A stretch of DNA of 64,000 nucleotides, taken from assembly GCF_022919135.1 (NCBI RefSeq), contig NZ_CP095049.1:2298501-2362500 (forward strand). The letters run 5' to 3'. Made by a program: the position numbers and the translations under genes. A model generated the notes under the pieces. It did no database searches, had not been told where the DNA came from, and saw only the letters and a list, made by a program, of their open reading frames with translations. This DNA comes from Hymenobacter cellulosivorans (GTDB lineage: Bacteria; Bacteroidota; Bacteroidia; Cytophagales; Hymenobacteraceae). Shown piece by piece: positions 1 through 9,400 of the stretch (positions within the stretch are counted from its first letter, which is position 1; every line of letters begins with the position of its first letter).

Positions 1-1062
1 CGTGCGCACGTTCACCTTATAAGTAATAGCCGCCACCACTGCCTTGACCACGGCCGAATGGTGCTGTACCAGCAGCTTGCGGCCGGGCCACAACGGACGC
101 TCGTCCATCCAGCAGATAGTAGCTTCCACCTCTTTGGCCACGTGAATCTGGCTGCCCACCGGCACGATGGAGTCGCCACGGCTGATGTCCACGTCATCGG
201 TCAGGCGCAGCACCACGGCCTGGGGCGCGGCGGCGCTTTCCACTTCCCGTTGGTCTACCTCGATGGCCTCAATCACCGACTCCTGGCCGCTGGGCAGAAT
301 ATAGACCCGGTCGCCGCGGCGGTACTCTCCGCTCTGGATGCGGCCGGCGTAGCCCCGGTAGTCGGGGTAATCGTCGGTTTGGGGCCGAATCACGAATTGC
401 ACCTGAAAGCGCGGCTCGCCCATGGTGGCTTCCTCAAAGGCCGGCACGCTTTCCAGGTGCTCCAGCAAACTCGGGCCGGTGTACCAGCTCAGGTTTTTGG
501 AGCGGGTCACAATGTTGTCGCCGAGCAAAGCGCTGATGGGAATAGCCGTCACCTGGGGCAGCTTGAGCTGGTCGGCCACGGCGGCGTAGTCGGCCACAAT
601 CTGGTCGAATACGGCTTGCTCATTGCCTACCAGATCCATTTTATTCACAGCCAGCACAAAGTGCCGAATGCCTACCAGAGAGGCAATCAGCGAGTGGCGG
701 CGGGTTTGCTCCACCACGCCCTGCCGGGCATCGACCAGCACGATGGCCAAATCGGCGGTAGAAGCGCCCGTGACCATGTTGCGGGTGTACTGCACGTGGC
801 CTGGCGCATCGGTAATGATGAACTTGCGGCGCGGCGTAGTGAAGTACTTATAGGCCACGTCGATGGTGATTCCCTGTTCGCGCTCGGCGCGCAGGCCGTC
901 GGTTAGCAAAGCCAGGTCTACGGTACCGTGCACAGTCGGCCGGTTTTCCAGAGCCGCCAAGACGTCCAGGGAAACCGAGTCGGAATCGTATAAAAGGCGG
1001 CCAATCAGCGTGCTTTTGCCGTCGTCGACGCTGCCGCAGGTAATAAATCGGAGAAGGTCCAT
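1..1062 (-). CDS. cysN: Sulfate adenylyltransferase large subunit (GTPase), 3' end cut by window edge
   Basis: This gene encodes the GTPase subunit of ATP sulfurylase, which with CysD activates sulfate to adenylyl sulfate (APS) in the cytoplasm. The reverse-strand reading from ATG at 1062 is open for 354 codons to base 1 without a stop. It shows the translation-GTPase signatures in order: P-loop GSVDDGKST at residues 9-17, the G3 motif DAPGH, and NKMD as G4, followed by a beta-barrel region resembling domain 2 of EF-Tu. The usual family length is 410-470 residues, or about 630 if fused to APS kinase (CysC). The missing C-terminus therefore cannot tell whether this is CysN or a CysNC fusion. 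It lies 88 bp downstream of cysD on the same strand, in the operon order cysH-cysD-cysN. Confidence 0.94.
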   Translation of the reverse strand, partial: MDLLRFITCGSVDDGKSTLIGRLLYDSDSVSLDVLAALENRPTVHGTVDLALLTDGLRAEREQGITIDVAYKYFTTPRRKFIITDAPGHVQYTRNMVTGASTADLAIVLVDARQGVVEQTRRHSLIASLVGIRHFVLAVNKMDLVGNEQAVFDQIVADYAAVADQLKLPQVTAIPISALLGDNIVTRSKNLSWYTGPSLLEHLESVPAFEEATMGEPRFQVQFVIRPQTDDYPDYRGYAGRIQSGEYRRGDRVYILPSGQESVIEAIEVDQREVESAAAPQAVVLRLTDDVDISRGDSIVPVGSQIHVAKEVEATICWMDERPLWPGRKLLVQHHSAVVKAVVAAITYKVNVRT

Positions 1063-1075
1063 GAGGGTAGAACTG

Positions 1076-1140
1076 AGAAGTTAGAGCTCAGAACTTAGAA
1101 GCAGGCGCTAGAACACTCTCAGTTCTAAGCTCTAACTTCT
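1076..1140. repeat. Inverted repeat (hairpin) between cysD and cysN
   Basis: The left arm 1076-1095 and right arm 1121-1140 are inverted copies matching at 19 of 20 positions around a 25-base loop. The arms have the form AGAAGTTAGAGCTCAGAACT. It fills nearly the whole cysD-cysN spacer. No T-run follows either arm, so a simple terminator is unlikely. It may be an RNA processing or stability element, or a dispersed intergenic repeat. Confidence 0.75.
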
Positions 1141-1150
1141 GCGTTCTATC

Positions 1151-2062
1151 TTAGAAATAGCCGTTGCGTTTGCGGTCTTCCATGCCGGCTTCGGAGATGT
1201 TGTCGTCGAGGCGGGTGGCGCCCCGCTCACTGACTTTGGCGCTGAGCAGGTCTTCGATGATATCGTCGATAGTGGCCGCATCACTTTCCACGGCGGCGGT
1301 GCAGGTCGAGTCGCCGACGGTGCGGAAGCGCACTTGGCGCTCCACGATTTCGTCGGTTTCGTCGAGGCGCAGGTGCTCGTTGAGGCCGAGCAGCTGCCCG
1401 CTGGGCAGCACCACACAGGTGCGCGGGTGGCCGAAGTAGATGCTGGGCAGGGCAATGTTTTCGCGCTGAATGTAGCGCCACACGTCCAGCTCGGTCCAGT
1501 TGGAAATCGGGAACACGCGCACGTTTTCGCCGCGCTGAATCCGGCCGTTGTACACGTTCCAAAGCTCGGGGCGCTGGCGCTTGGGGTCCCACTGGCCGAA
1601 CTCGTCGCGCACCGAGAAGATGCGCTCCTTGGCCCGGGCCTTTTCCTCGTCGCGCCGGGCCCCGCCAATGCAGGCATCAAACTGGAATTCCTCGATGGTT
1701 TCGAGCAGGGTGTAGGTTTGCAGCGGGTTGCGGCTGGGAAACTTGCCGCCCGGCTCGCGTAGGCGCTGCCGCTTGATGGTGTCTTCCACGCTACGTACGA
1801 TGAGCTTTTCGCCCAATTGAGCCGCCAGCTCGTCGCGGAACTGGAGTACTTCGGGAAAGTTGTGGCCGGTATCCACGTGCACCAGCGGGAAGGGAAAGCG
1901 GCCGGGACGAAAGGCCTTTTCGGCCAGGCGCGTTAGCACAATCGAGTCTTTGCCCCCCGAAAACAGTAGGGCCGGGCGCTCAAACTGGCCCGCAACTTCC
2001 CGCAGAATATGAATGGCTTCGGCTTCCAGCCGGTCGAGGTAATCGAAGTGAGGGGTACTCAT
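1151..2062 (-). CDS. cysD: Sulfate adenylyltransferase small subunit
   Basis: This is the catalytic ATP-sulfurylase subunit, which makes APS from sulfate and ATP in partnership with the CysN GTPase. The 303-residue length is normal for CysD. An N-terminal PP-loop-type nucleotide-binding motif, LLFSGGKDSIVL, sits near residue 28, and VDTGHNFPEV and GGARRDEEKARAKER follow, both typical of the family. The start ATG at 2062 gives MSTPHFDYL. A longer open frame reaching 2224 would run into cysH and has no family similarity, so I rejected it. The gene is co-oriented with cysH (65 bp upstream) and cysN (88 bp downstream), consistent with one transcript under the upstream SAM riboswitch. Confidence 0.96.
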   Translation of the reverse strand: MSTPHFDYLDRLEAEAIHILREVAGQFERPALLFSGGKDSIVLTRLAEKAFRPGRFPFPLVHVDTGHNFPEVLQFRDELAAQLGEKLIVRSVEDTIKRQRLREPGGKFPSRNPLQTYTLLETIEEFQFDACIGGARRDEEKARAKERIFSVRDEFGQWDPKRQRPELWNVYNGRIQRGENVRVFPISNWTELDVWRYIQRENIALPSIYFGHPRTCVVLPSGQLLGLNEHLRLDETDEIVERQVRFRTVGDSTCTAAVESDAATIDDIIEDLLSAKVSERGATRLDDNISEAGMEDRKRNGYF

Positions 2063-2127
2063 GCTCAGGTAAATCTTAAGTGCCGCGGCAGGCCCGATTG
2101 CCCGCTGATGTATAAATTGGATGCTGC

Positions 2128-2889
2128 TTACAGAGTCGAAGCGTTGACGGGCTCCACCACCGGGTCGGGGCCGTTGTGGGTGCTGTGCAGGCCACATTCC
2201 TTGGCCGATTGGTCTTCCCACCACCAGCGTCCGGCCCGGAAATCCTCGCCAGCTTTGATAGCCCGGGTGCAGGGCGCGCAGCCGATACTCACGAAGCCTT
2301 GCTGGTGCAGCGGGTTAAAGGGGATGCTGTGGGCATGCACAAAGTCCCAGCACTGCTCGAAAGTCCAGTCGAAAAGCGGATGAAACTTGATGAGCTGGTG
2401 GCCCGCGTCCCACTCCACCGCGTGCATATCCTGGCGGTTGGCCGACTGCTCGGCCCGGATGCCCGTAAACCAGGCCTGCTGCCCCAGCAAGGCCCGGCGC
2501 AGGGGCTCTACCTTCCGGATACCGCAGCATTCCTTGCGGTTTCCCACGCTTTCGTAGAAGCTGTTTGGGCCTTTTTCGAGCAAAAGCTGTTCGACGGCCG
2601 ACTGCTGCGGAAAGTAAGGCTCAATGGATTTGCCGTAGCGCAGCAAGGTTTTATTCCAGGTGGAGTAGGTCTCCTGGAAGTTGCGGGCCGTATCCAGCGT
2701 GAAAACCTTGATAGGCAGGTTATGCTCGAAAATCAGGTGGGTAATAATCTGGTCTTCAAGGCCGAAGGAAGTCGAGAAAATGGCGGTGCCGGGAAACTGG
2801 GCGGCTACTTCCGCGAGTATTTCCGCGGCGGAAAGCCCGGCGAGCTGTTGGCGCAGGCGCGTAACCAGCGCCTCAGAGGCTACTTGCAT
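2128..2889 (-). CDS. cysH: APS/PAPS reductase (assimilatory, iron-sulfur type)
   Basis: This enzyme reduces activated sulfate to sulfite in the cytoplasm. The 253-residue protein has the PP-loop fold signature (FSTSFGLEDQ near residue 38, LDTARNFQETY near 65). It also has the two cysteine pairs that bind a [4Fe-4S] cluster, CysCys at 121-122 and Cys204/Cys207 (GCAPC), plus the C-terminal catalytic cysteine Cys232 in ECGLH. The two pairs mark the iron-sulfur type, which usually prefers APS over PAPS. That fits a pathway without a visible APS kinase, although a CysC domain could lie beyond the left window edge. It is the first gene of the cysHDN operon, with a long 5' leader carrying a SAM-I riboswitch. 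Confidence 0.95.
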   Translation of the reverse strand: MQVASEALVTRLRQQLAGLSAAEILAEVAAQFPGTAIFSTSFGLEDQIITHLIFEHNLPIKVFTLDTARNFQETYSTWNKTLLRYGKSIEPYFPQQSAVEQLLLEKGPNSFYESVGNRKECCGIRKVEPLRRALLGQQAWFTGIRAEQSANRQDMHAVEWDAGHQLIKFHPLFDWTFEQCWDFVHAHSIPFNPLHQQGFVSIGCAPCTRAIKAGEDFRAGRWWWEDQSAKECGLHSTHNGPDPVVEPVNASTL

Positions 2890-3169
2890 GTTTCGAAGAG
2901 GATGTGGTTTTTCCGGGAGGAAAAGCCGGCGGCGTGGAGAGCCTGGGCGCAGCGGAGTTGTGCGAAATCAGGCAGACTATCCTGCGGTAGTCGGGAAAGG
3001 GTGGTGCGAAGTCAGCTTAGCGGGCTGAACGTCGGCACGGGCAGGAAGAAAAAGGGGGCGTGACCTGCTAGCAACACCGACAGCACATCATGCCACAACA
3101 TCCAGGCTGTAGAGCAGCGGAGGTGGGAGAGAGTGTGCGGGCGTTGGACAAGGTTTTCACGACGTTGTT

Positions 3170-3262
3170 GTTTTTATATGGTCAGGACTTGGCACCGTTC
3201 CGCATTTGCGGTGGTTGCCGGCGCTTCGTCGAGCCTGTCTCTCCACGCCTCTGTATAAAAAC
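3170..3262 (-). promoter_or_regulatory. SAM-I (S-box) riboswitch upstream of cysH
   Basis: On the minus strand this 93-base element has a perfect 9-bp P1 helix (GTTTTTATA at 3262-3254 with TATAAAAAC at 3178-3170). It also holds the conserved S-box core in order: GAGAGACAGGCTCGACGAAG, CCGGCAACC, a short P3 hairpin CCGCAAATGCGG, then GGTGCCAAGTCCTGACC. This arrangement is the hallmark of the SAM-I aptamer. It lies about 280 bases before cysH and just downstream of a good promoter, so S-adenosylmethionine presumably represses sulfate assimilation. I could not identify a clear terminator or anti-terminator stem, so the expression platform is unknown. Confidence 0.93.
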
Positions 3263-3292
3263 AATCCTTTGATGGGTAAAGAATTGACTCTG

Positions 3293-3324
3293 CAAAGGTA
3301 ATAGCAGGAGTTTTATAATTGCAA
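3293..3324 (-). promoter_or_regulatory. Bacteroidota-type promoter for the cysHDN leader
   Basis: On the minus strand a -33 TTG (3324-3322) is separated by 21 bases from TACCTTTG (3300-3293), an exact match to the Bacteroidota -7 consensus TAnnTTTG. Transcription starting a few bases downstream would begin about 25-30 bases before the P1 helix of the SAM-I riboswitch, as expected for a riboswitch leader. Confidence 0.7.
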
Positions 3325-3609
3325 GTTATAGTGAAAGGAAGTAATAATGTTTGTGTGAATTGCTATGCATCAATTTGTATACTAGAACGTTGAATAGCGA
3401 AAGCAGGGGATAGTGCTATAAACTTACATTATAACTTTAGGTAATAATGCGAATGCCATTCGGCTATGATTTTTGACTGGTTTTATGTGTTTAAATAGGG
3501 ATAGGGCCATATTCGGCATCGGTTGGTAGACTGACACACTGCCAAAAAGTAGGTGGGGCAGAATTGTCAACCGACAAGAAAGTCTGCTGCCGGATGTGTG
3601 GCTGGAGCG
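3325..3609. other. AT-rich spacer, no gene seen
   Basis: This AT-rich stretch lies between the cys promoter and the end of the pbpC gene, both on the minus strand. I see no plausible coding frame, RNA gene or hairpin terminator in it. Confidence 0.6.
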
Positions 3610-5919
3610 CTACAGCTCATTCACCACAATCTGAATATTAGTGTTGCGGCCGTGGTCATCGGCGCAGGAAATTTTCAGTACGCCGGCTGACGGCCGGAAA
3701 AACACCCGCTCGGTAGCCGCCGCCGTACGCAAAAATTGGTCGTTGATGTACCACGACACCTGGCGCACCTCGTTGTCGGTGGCGCAGCTGAGCAAGAGTT
3801 GCTGCTGCTCACCTTTGTTAAGTACGTACTCGGTATTGGCCAGGGGCGAAGTGATGCTGGGCGCCTTTTCCCGGCCCCCGCGCACAAGCTGGCAGCCGGG
3901 ATTGTGGGGTGGCAGGCGGCGGTAAGGAATACCCTGGGCTTCTTTAAACGCCGCTACTTCGGGCAGCAGATTCGGGTATAACTCACGCCGGAAGCCAGCC
4001 GCCGGCGCGCAGGCCCGGCAGTAAGTGTATTGGCCATCGGCGGAGAGCAGCACCTCTTTCTGATGCTGGCAGCGCAGGCTAGCCGACACGCCCGGTAGGA
4101 AGTAGTCGATAATTTGGTTGGGGCAATTCTCGCCGGGCGGGCGGCCGGTTTCGGCGCATACTAGCCGGAAGTCGAGGCTGGCCGGGGGCTGAAACCAGTT
4201 GTTGGGTGAATTGTAGGCCACAGCGTTGAACAGGTCGAAGAGTAGGGGCGTGGCAATATCGGAGCCCGTAAGGGCCGGGCTGCCCTGCCCGCTGAAGTTG
4301 CCGACCCACACCCCGATGGTGTACTCTTTATTATAGCCAATGCTCCAGGCGTCGCGGCGGCCGTAGCTGGTGCCGGTTTTCCAGGCAATTTTGGGCAGCC
4401 GGACGCTGGTTTCGTAACCCACGGGCAAGTCGGGGCGGGTGAGCTGGGCCAGAATATCGGTAATGAGGAAGGCCGATGCTTCTGAGAAAAGGGCCGTGCC
4501 GGGCGTGGTTTTTACCGGAGCAGCGGGCGGCTGAATCCACTGCACGGGCGCGTACTGGCCGCCGTTGGCCAAGGTCACGTAGAGGTTGGTCAGCTCTTCC
4601 AGTGTAGCCCCGCAGCCGCCCAGAATGGTGCTCAGGCCCAGGTGGGGCGCCCGTTTGGCTACGGTTCGGAAGCCCGCCGCGCGCAGCTGGGTGGTAAAGG
4701 TGGGCACGCCCAGCTCGGAGAGGGTGCGCACGGCCGGAATGTTAAGCGAATACGCCAGGGCCCGGTCCAGGGGTACTTCGCCGCTGCAGCGCTTGTCGAA
4801 GTTTTCGGGTTGGTAGCCTTGAAAGTTGGTGGGCACGTCGGGCAGCAGCAGCTTGGGCGTCACGAGGCCTTTATCGAGGGCCAGGGCGTAGAGAAAGGGC
4901 TTGAGCGTGCTGCCCGGCGAGCGGACGGCCTGCACCCCGTCGTTCTGGCCTTTGTTGAAGGCATCCCGAAAATCGGCGGAGCCCACGTAAGCTTCCACGG
5001 CCCGGGTGCGGTTGTTGATAACCAGGGCGGCGGCGTTGGTAATGCCCAGCTCGTGCAGGCGGCGCACGTAGTTGCGGGTCAGATCCTCGGCTTTGGCCTG
5101 CTTGCTGCGCTGCAATGTAGAAGCTACGCTGGGCTGGCCCGGAAACTGCCGCACCAACCGCCAGGCCAGGTGCGGAGCCAGCGTAGGAGCGGCGTGGCGC
5201 TGCACGTCCAGGGGTTCTAGCAGGGCATCCTCAATATCCTGTTTAGGAAATAAGCCCTGCTGCTGAAAGCGGCGCAGCCACCGGTTCCGCTCCTGCCGGA
5301 TGGCGTCGTTATGCCGGCCCAGTACCAGGCCGCGCGGGCGGTTAGGGATGATAGCCAGCGTCACGGTTTGGGCCAAAGACAGGTAATCGGGCGGCTGCTG
5401 AAAGTAGAGCAGGGCCGCCGACTTCACGCCTTCGATGTTGCCACCGTAGGGCACCAGGTTCAGGTAAAGCTGCAGAATCTCGGCCTTGCTGTAATGCGCT
5501 TCGAGCTGCAGAGCCCGCAGCATTTCCAGCAGCTTATTGCCCACCGTCCGCTCCTTGGGTTCCAGCAGGCGGGCCACCTGCATGGTGATGGTGCTGGCCC
5601 CAGTGGTGCGGCCCCGGCCAAACACGTTGCGTCCAGCAGCCTGCAGCAGGGCCAGTGGATTGACACCCGGATGGTAATAGAAATACCGGTCTTCCTTCTC
5701 AATAATGGTGGCACGCAAGGCCGGCGTGATTTCGCGCAGCTCGGTTTTCATCCGCCACTTCTGGGTCGGGTTCAGAAAGGCGTGCAGCACCGAGCCGTCG
5801 GCCGCCAGAACCAGGGGCGAGTACTGTGGTGCGGAAGGCAGGGGAAACGCGGCGTCGAGGACCCCGAGCAAGCCTAGGAGCAGGAGGAGGAAGAGCAGAG
5901 CCCGGACCGCGCGTTTCAT
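3610..5919 (-). CDS. pbpC: Penicillin-binding protein 1C (bifunctional transglycosylase/transpeptidase)
   Basis: This is an inner-membrane peptidoglycan synthase of 769 residues, normal for PbpC. In order it shows an N-terminal TM anchor, a GT51 glycosyltransferase domain (EKEDRYFYYHPG with the catalytic glutamate; TTGASTITMQ), and a penicillin-binding transpeptidase domain with SxxK in SPGSTLKPF (serine codon at 4911-4909) and KTGTSYGRRDAW as the KTG box. A C-terminal BiPBP_C-type Ig-like domain ends the protein. I chose ATG 5919 (MKRAVRALLFL) over ATG 5937 because it starts just before the hydrophobic anchor; 5937 remains possible. PbpC genes are often paired with a large alpha-2-macroglobulin gene. 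Here such a gene lies at 13081-18615, with a SusCD operon in between. Confidence 0.95.
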   Translation of the reverse strand: MKRAVRALLFLLLLLGLLGVLDAAFPLPSAPQYSPLVLAADGSVLHAFLNPTQKWRMKTELREITPALRATIIEKEDRYFYYHPGVNPLALLQAAGRNVFGRGRTTGASTITMQVARLLEPKERTVGNKLLEMLRALQLEAHYSKAEILQLYLNLVPYGGNIEGVKSAALLYFQQPPDYLSLAQTVTLAIIPNRPRGLVLGRHNDAIRQERNRWLRRFQQQGLFPKQDIEDALLEPLDVQRHAAPTLAPHLAWRLVRQFPGQPSVASTLQRSKQAKAEDLTRNYVRRLHELGITNAAALVINNRTRAVEAYVGSADFRDAFNKGQNDGVQAVRSPGSTLKPFLYALALDKGLVTPKLLLPDVPTNFQGYQPENFDKRCSGEVPLDRALAYSLNIPAVRTLSELGVPTFTTQLRAAGFRTVAKRAPHLGLSTILGGCGATLEELTNLYVTLANGGQYAPVQWIQPPAAPVKTTPGTALFSEASAFLITDILAQLTRPDLPVGYETSVRLPKIAWKTGTSYGRRDAWSIGYNKEYTIGVWVGNFSGQGSPALTGSDIATPLLFDLFNAVAYNSPNNWFQPPASLDFRLVCAETGRPPGENCPNQIIDYFLPGVSASLRCQHQKEVLLSADGQYTYCRACAPAAGFRRELYPNLLPEVAAFKEAQGIPYRRLPPHNPGCQLVRGGREKAPSITSPLANTEYVLNKGEQQQLLLSCATDNEVRQVSWYINDQFLRTAAATERVFFRPSAGVLKISCADDHGRNTNIQIVVNEL

Positions 5920-6422
5920 TCGTTGAGTAGCTACCAAGTTAAGCCTGGCATAAAAAAAGGTGGCTCAAGATACACCCGCAGCCCATACACCGCACCGCGA
6001 AACTGTCAAAGACCATGCGGTTAGGGAAGGGTTGCAAATACGCTTGGCCGCCCCGCAATGCCAGCACCAGCCACTCGATGGGTTACGACTAAGGGGTTTG
6101 GGTAATTTGGCTCTGCCTCACAAATAATTCATTTTGTACTTAATGATAGCTCAACAGGTGATGATGGATGAAGTTCTTTTCGTTAAGTTTAGGGCACTAG
6201 TATGGAAGTAAGTAGGTGTAAAACTTTGTTATTTGAAATTTTGATAATGTATTTGCCTTATGTTAGGCTTTCGTACCTGAGCAGTCATGAACTATATTTC
6301 GGAAATTGATTGCCAATTTTTTGTAAAAAAACCGAGTTTCGCTTTTGCAAGATCAGTAGTAAAAAAAGAAGAACATTAAGTCAGTACTCACCAATCCATC
6401 ACTCACCAACCCTTTTTTCTGC
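5920..6422. other. Spacer between divergent pbpC and susC genes
   Basis: About 500 bases hold the 5' ends of pbpC (minus) and the first susC gene (plus). From about 6120 onward it is AT-rich. A weak plus-strand candidate promoter is TTG at 6321-6323 followed by CGCTTTTG at 6340-6347, which lacks the TA of the -7 consensus. No coding frame is credible here. Confidence 0.5.
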
Positions 6423-9400
6423 ATGAAAAAAACTTTACTCATAAGCTTTTTGCTTATGCTCACACTGCTGCAGCAAGTGACTGCCCAGAGCCGGAACCTG
6501 TCCGGCCGGGTTACAGACCGCGCGTCGGGGGAAGGTCTGCCCGGGGTAACGGTTTTGTTGAAAGGAACCACCAACGGCGTATCGACCAACTCGGATGGTA
6601 CTTATACCTTGAGCGTGCCGACCGAGGGCGGCACCATCGTTTTCAGCTCCGTCGGCTACGTTAGTTCCGAGCGGCCCATTGGCACCGAAACTCAGCTCAA
6701 CATCGGCCTGGCCGTTGATTCTAAGCAACTGACCGAAGTTGTGGTAACGGCTTTCGGGCGGGAGCAGGAGAAAAAGGCCCTGGGCTTTTCGGTTTCCGAA
6801 GTAAAGTCCCAGGAGCTGGTGCAGGCCCGCTCTACCAACGTAGTCAACTCGCTGACGGCCAAAGTGGCCGGTGTGCGGGTACAGGGCTCCAGCGGCATGG
6901 TGGGCGCTTCCTCCAACATCTTTATCCGCGGTATGACCACGTTTACGGGCAGCAACCAGCCGCTGTTCGTGGTAGATGGTATTCCGATTGACAACGGCGG
7001 TGGCACTAACACTTTGCAGAGTGGGGTAGCTAACTCCAACCGCGCCATCGACATCAACCAGGACGATATTGAAAGCGTGTCCATCCTGAAAGGTCCTGCT
7101 GCAGCCGTACTCTACGGCTCCCGGGCCGCTTCAGGCGCCATCATTATCACCACCAAGAAAGGCGCGACGCTGGGCACCAAAAAGCAGTCGGTAACGCTTA
7201 CTTCTAACTACAACATCGTGAAGGTGGGCCGCCTGCCCGACTACCAGAACACCTACGGTCAGGGCATCAACGGCAACTTCAACCGCATCAGCCAGATGTC
7301 GTGGGGGCCGCGTGTTACGGGCCAGACGGTGCAGAACTTCCGCGGCGAGGACGAAACGCTGACCATCAACCCGGACAACGTGTCGGACCTTTTCAAGACC
7401 GGCTCCAACTTCCAGAACAACGTGGCCTTGTCGGGCGCAACGGAGCGTACGCGCTACTACGCCTCCTACGGCAACCTGCACGAAGTAGGTATTCTGGACA
7501 ACAACGACCTGAAGCGCAATACCGTGACCTTCAACGGTAATGCTCAGCTGACCAACAAGCTGCGCACCGGCACCAACATTATTTTCTCCAACAGCGTGTC
7601 GAAGCGCACGCCCCAGGGCAACCAGCTGGCCAACCCCTTCTTCCACTCCTGGGTACTGCCCCGCTCGTACGACGTGAATCGGTATCCGTTTGAGCAGCCG
7701 ACCGGCGGCCAGCAGAACGCCGCTGTGGTGGGTACCTTCACGCCCAACAACACGTTCTTCGGCACCAGCGACAACCCGCTGTGGACCATCAAAAACAACA
7801 CCTACGACGACGAGGTAAACCGTATTGTAGGTAACGTGAGCATCGGCTACGACTTCACCGATTGGCTGTCGTTGGATTACAAGCTGGGCACCGACACCTA
7901 CTCGCAGCAGTATAAGTACGTGAATGCCCGTGACAGCCGCGGTATTACCACGACTTCGTCCGGGGGCGGCTCCGCCGTGGGCAACATCCAGGACGAGACT
8001 TACAACCGTCGCGAACTGAGCTCCTACCTGACGCTGAACATTCGGCGCAATTTCAGCGAGAATTTCACGGCGCGCCTGCTGCTGGGTAACGAAATCAACC
8101 AGCGCCGCACCGATAACCTGGCAATTGTAGGCTCCGATATTCAGGTACGGGGCTTCAACAACATCTCCAACACGAAGAACTACACGCCCTTCTTTGAGAA
8201 GACGACTCGTCGTCTGGTCGGCTTCTACGGCGACCTGCAACTGGGCTTCAAAGACTTCGTCTTCCTGGGCTTGTCGGGCCGTAATGACTGGTCCTCGACG
8301 TTCAGCGCCAACAAGCGCAGCTACTTCTACCCCGGCGCTTCGGCCAGCATCGTCGTGAGCGACGCCGTGCCGATGCTCAAGGACAACAGCGTGCTCGACC
8401 AGTTCAAAATCCGGGCTGCCGCAGCTCAGGTAGGCCGTGAGGCAACTGCATACAGTACTAACACGACCTACCAGACGACGAGCGTAACCGATGGTTTCGG
8501 TCCAGCTATTAACTATCCTTTCCTCGGTCAAGTAGGTCTGACCTACAACAACACCGGTGGCAACGTAGACCTGGGTCCCGAGTTTACGACCAGCTACGAG
8601 GTCGGCACCGACCTGCGCTTCTTCAAAGGCCGCGTAGCCCTGGAAGCCACGTACTACGTGCAGCAAAGCAAGGACATTGTCTTCGCCGTACCCTTCTCGG
8701 CTACCTCGGGCTTCAGCAGCGTCAACCGCAACATCGGTACCTCGGAAGCCCGCGGTGTCGAGTTGATGATCAGCACCACTCCGGTTAAAATCGGCGACTT
8801 CACCTACAGCAACTCGTTCAACTACTCGCGGGTACGCAACAAGGTATTGGAACTGGCTCCCGGCGTAACTTTCATTCAGTTGGGCGGCTTCACCACGCCT
8901 GGTACCCGCCTGATTGCCGGCCAGCCCTACGGCGTTATTTTCGGCTCCAAGTTCCTGCGTCAGGACGGCGACACCGGCCCGCTGGTGCTCAACGCCCAGG
9001 GCCGTACCCAGCAGCAGCTCGACAACGGTGTAATTGGCGACCCGAACCCCGACTGGACGGGTGGTATCACCAACACCTTTACCTACAAAGGCTTGACGCT
9101 GAATACCCTGCTTGATATCCGGGTGGGTGGCGACGTGGTTTCGCGTAACGTATTCGACATCCGCCGCAACGGCGTAGGCGAGGAAACGGCTAACCGCGAC
9201 CAGACCTACATCATCGACGGCGTAATCAAGCAGGCTGATGGTACCTTCACGAAGAACAACGTGCAGGTAACGGCTGAGCAGTACTTCACCGACCTGTGGG
9301 GCTCGGGCCCCTACGAGTTTGCCGTATTCGATGGCTCGTGGCTGCGTCTGCGGGAAGTGGCTTTGTCGTACGCGCTGCCCCGCAGCCTGACCGACAAAAC

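Noticed and set aside
58..906. 282-codon open frame on the plus strand
   Set aside because: It is antisense to cysN, whose minus-strand reading has complete GTPase motifs and simply runs off the window edge.
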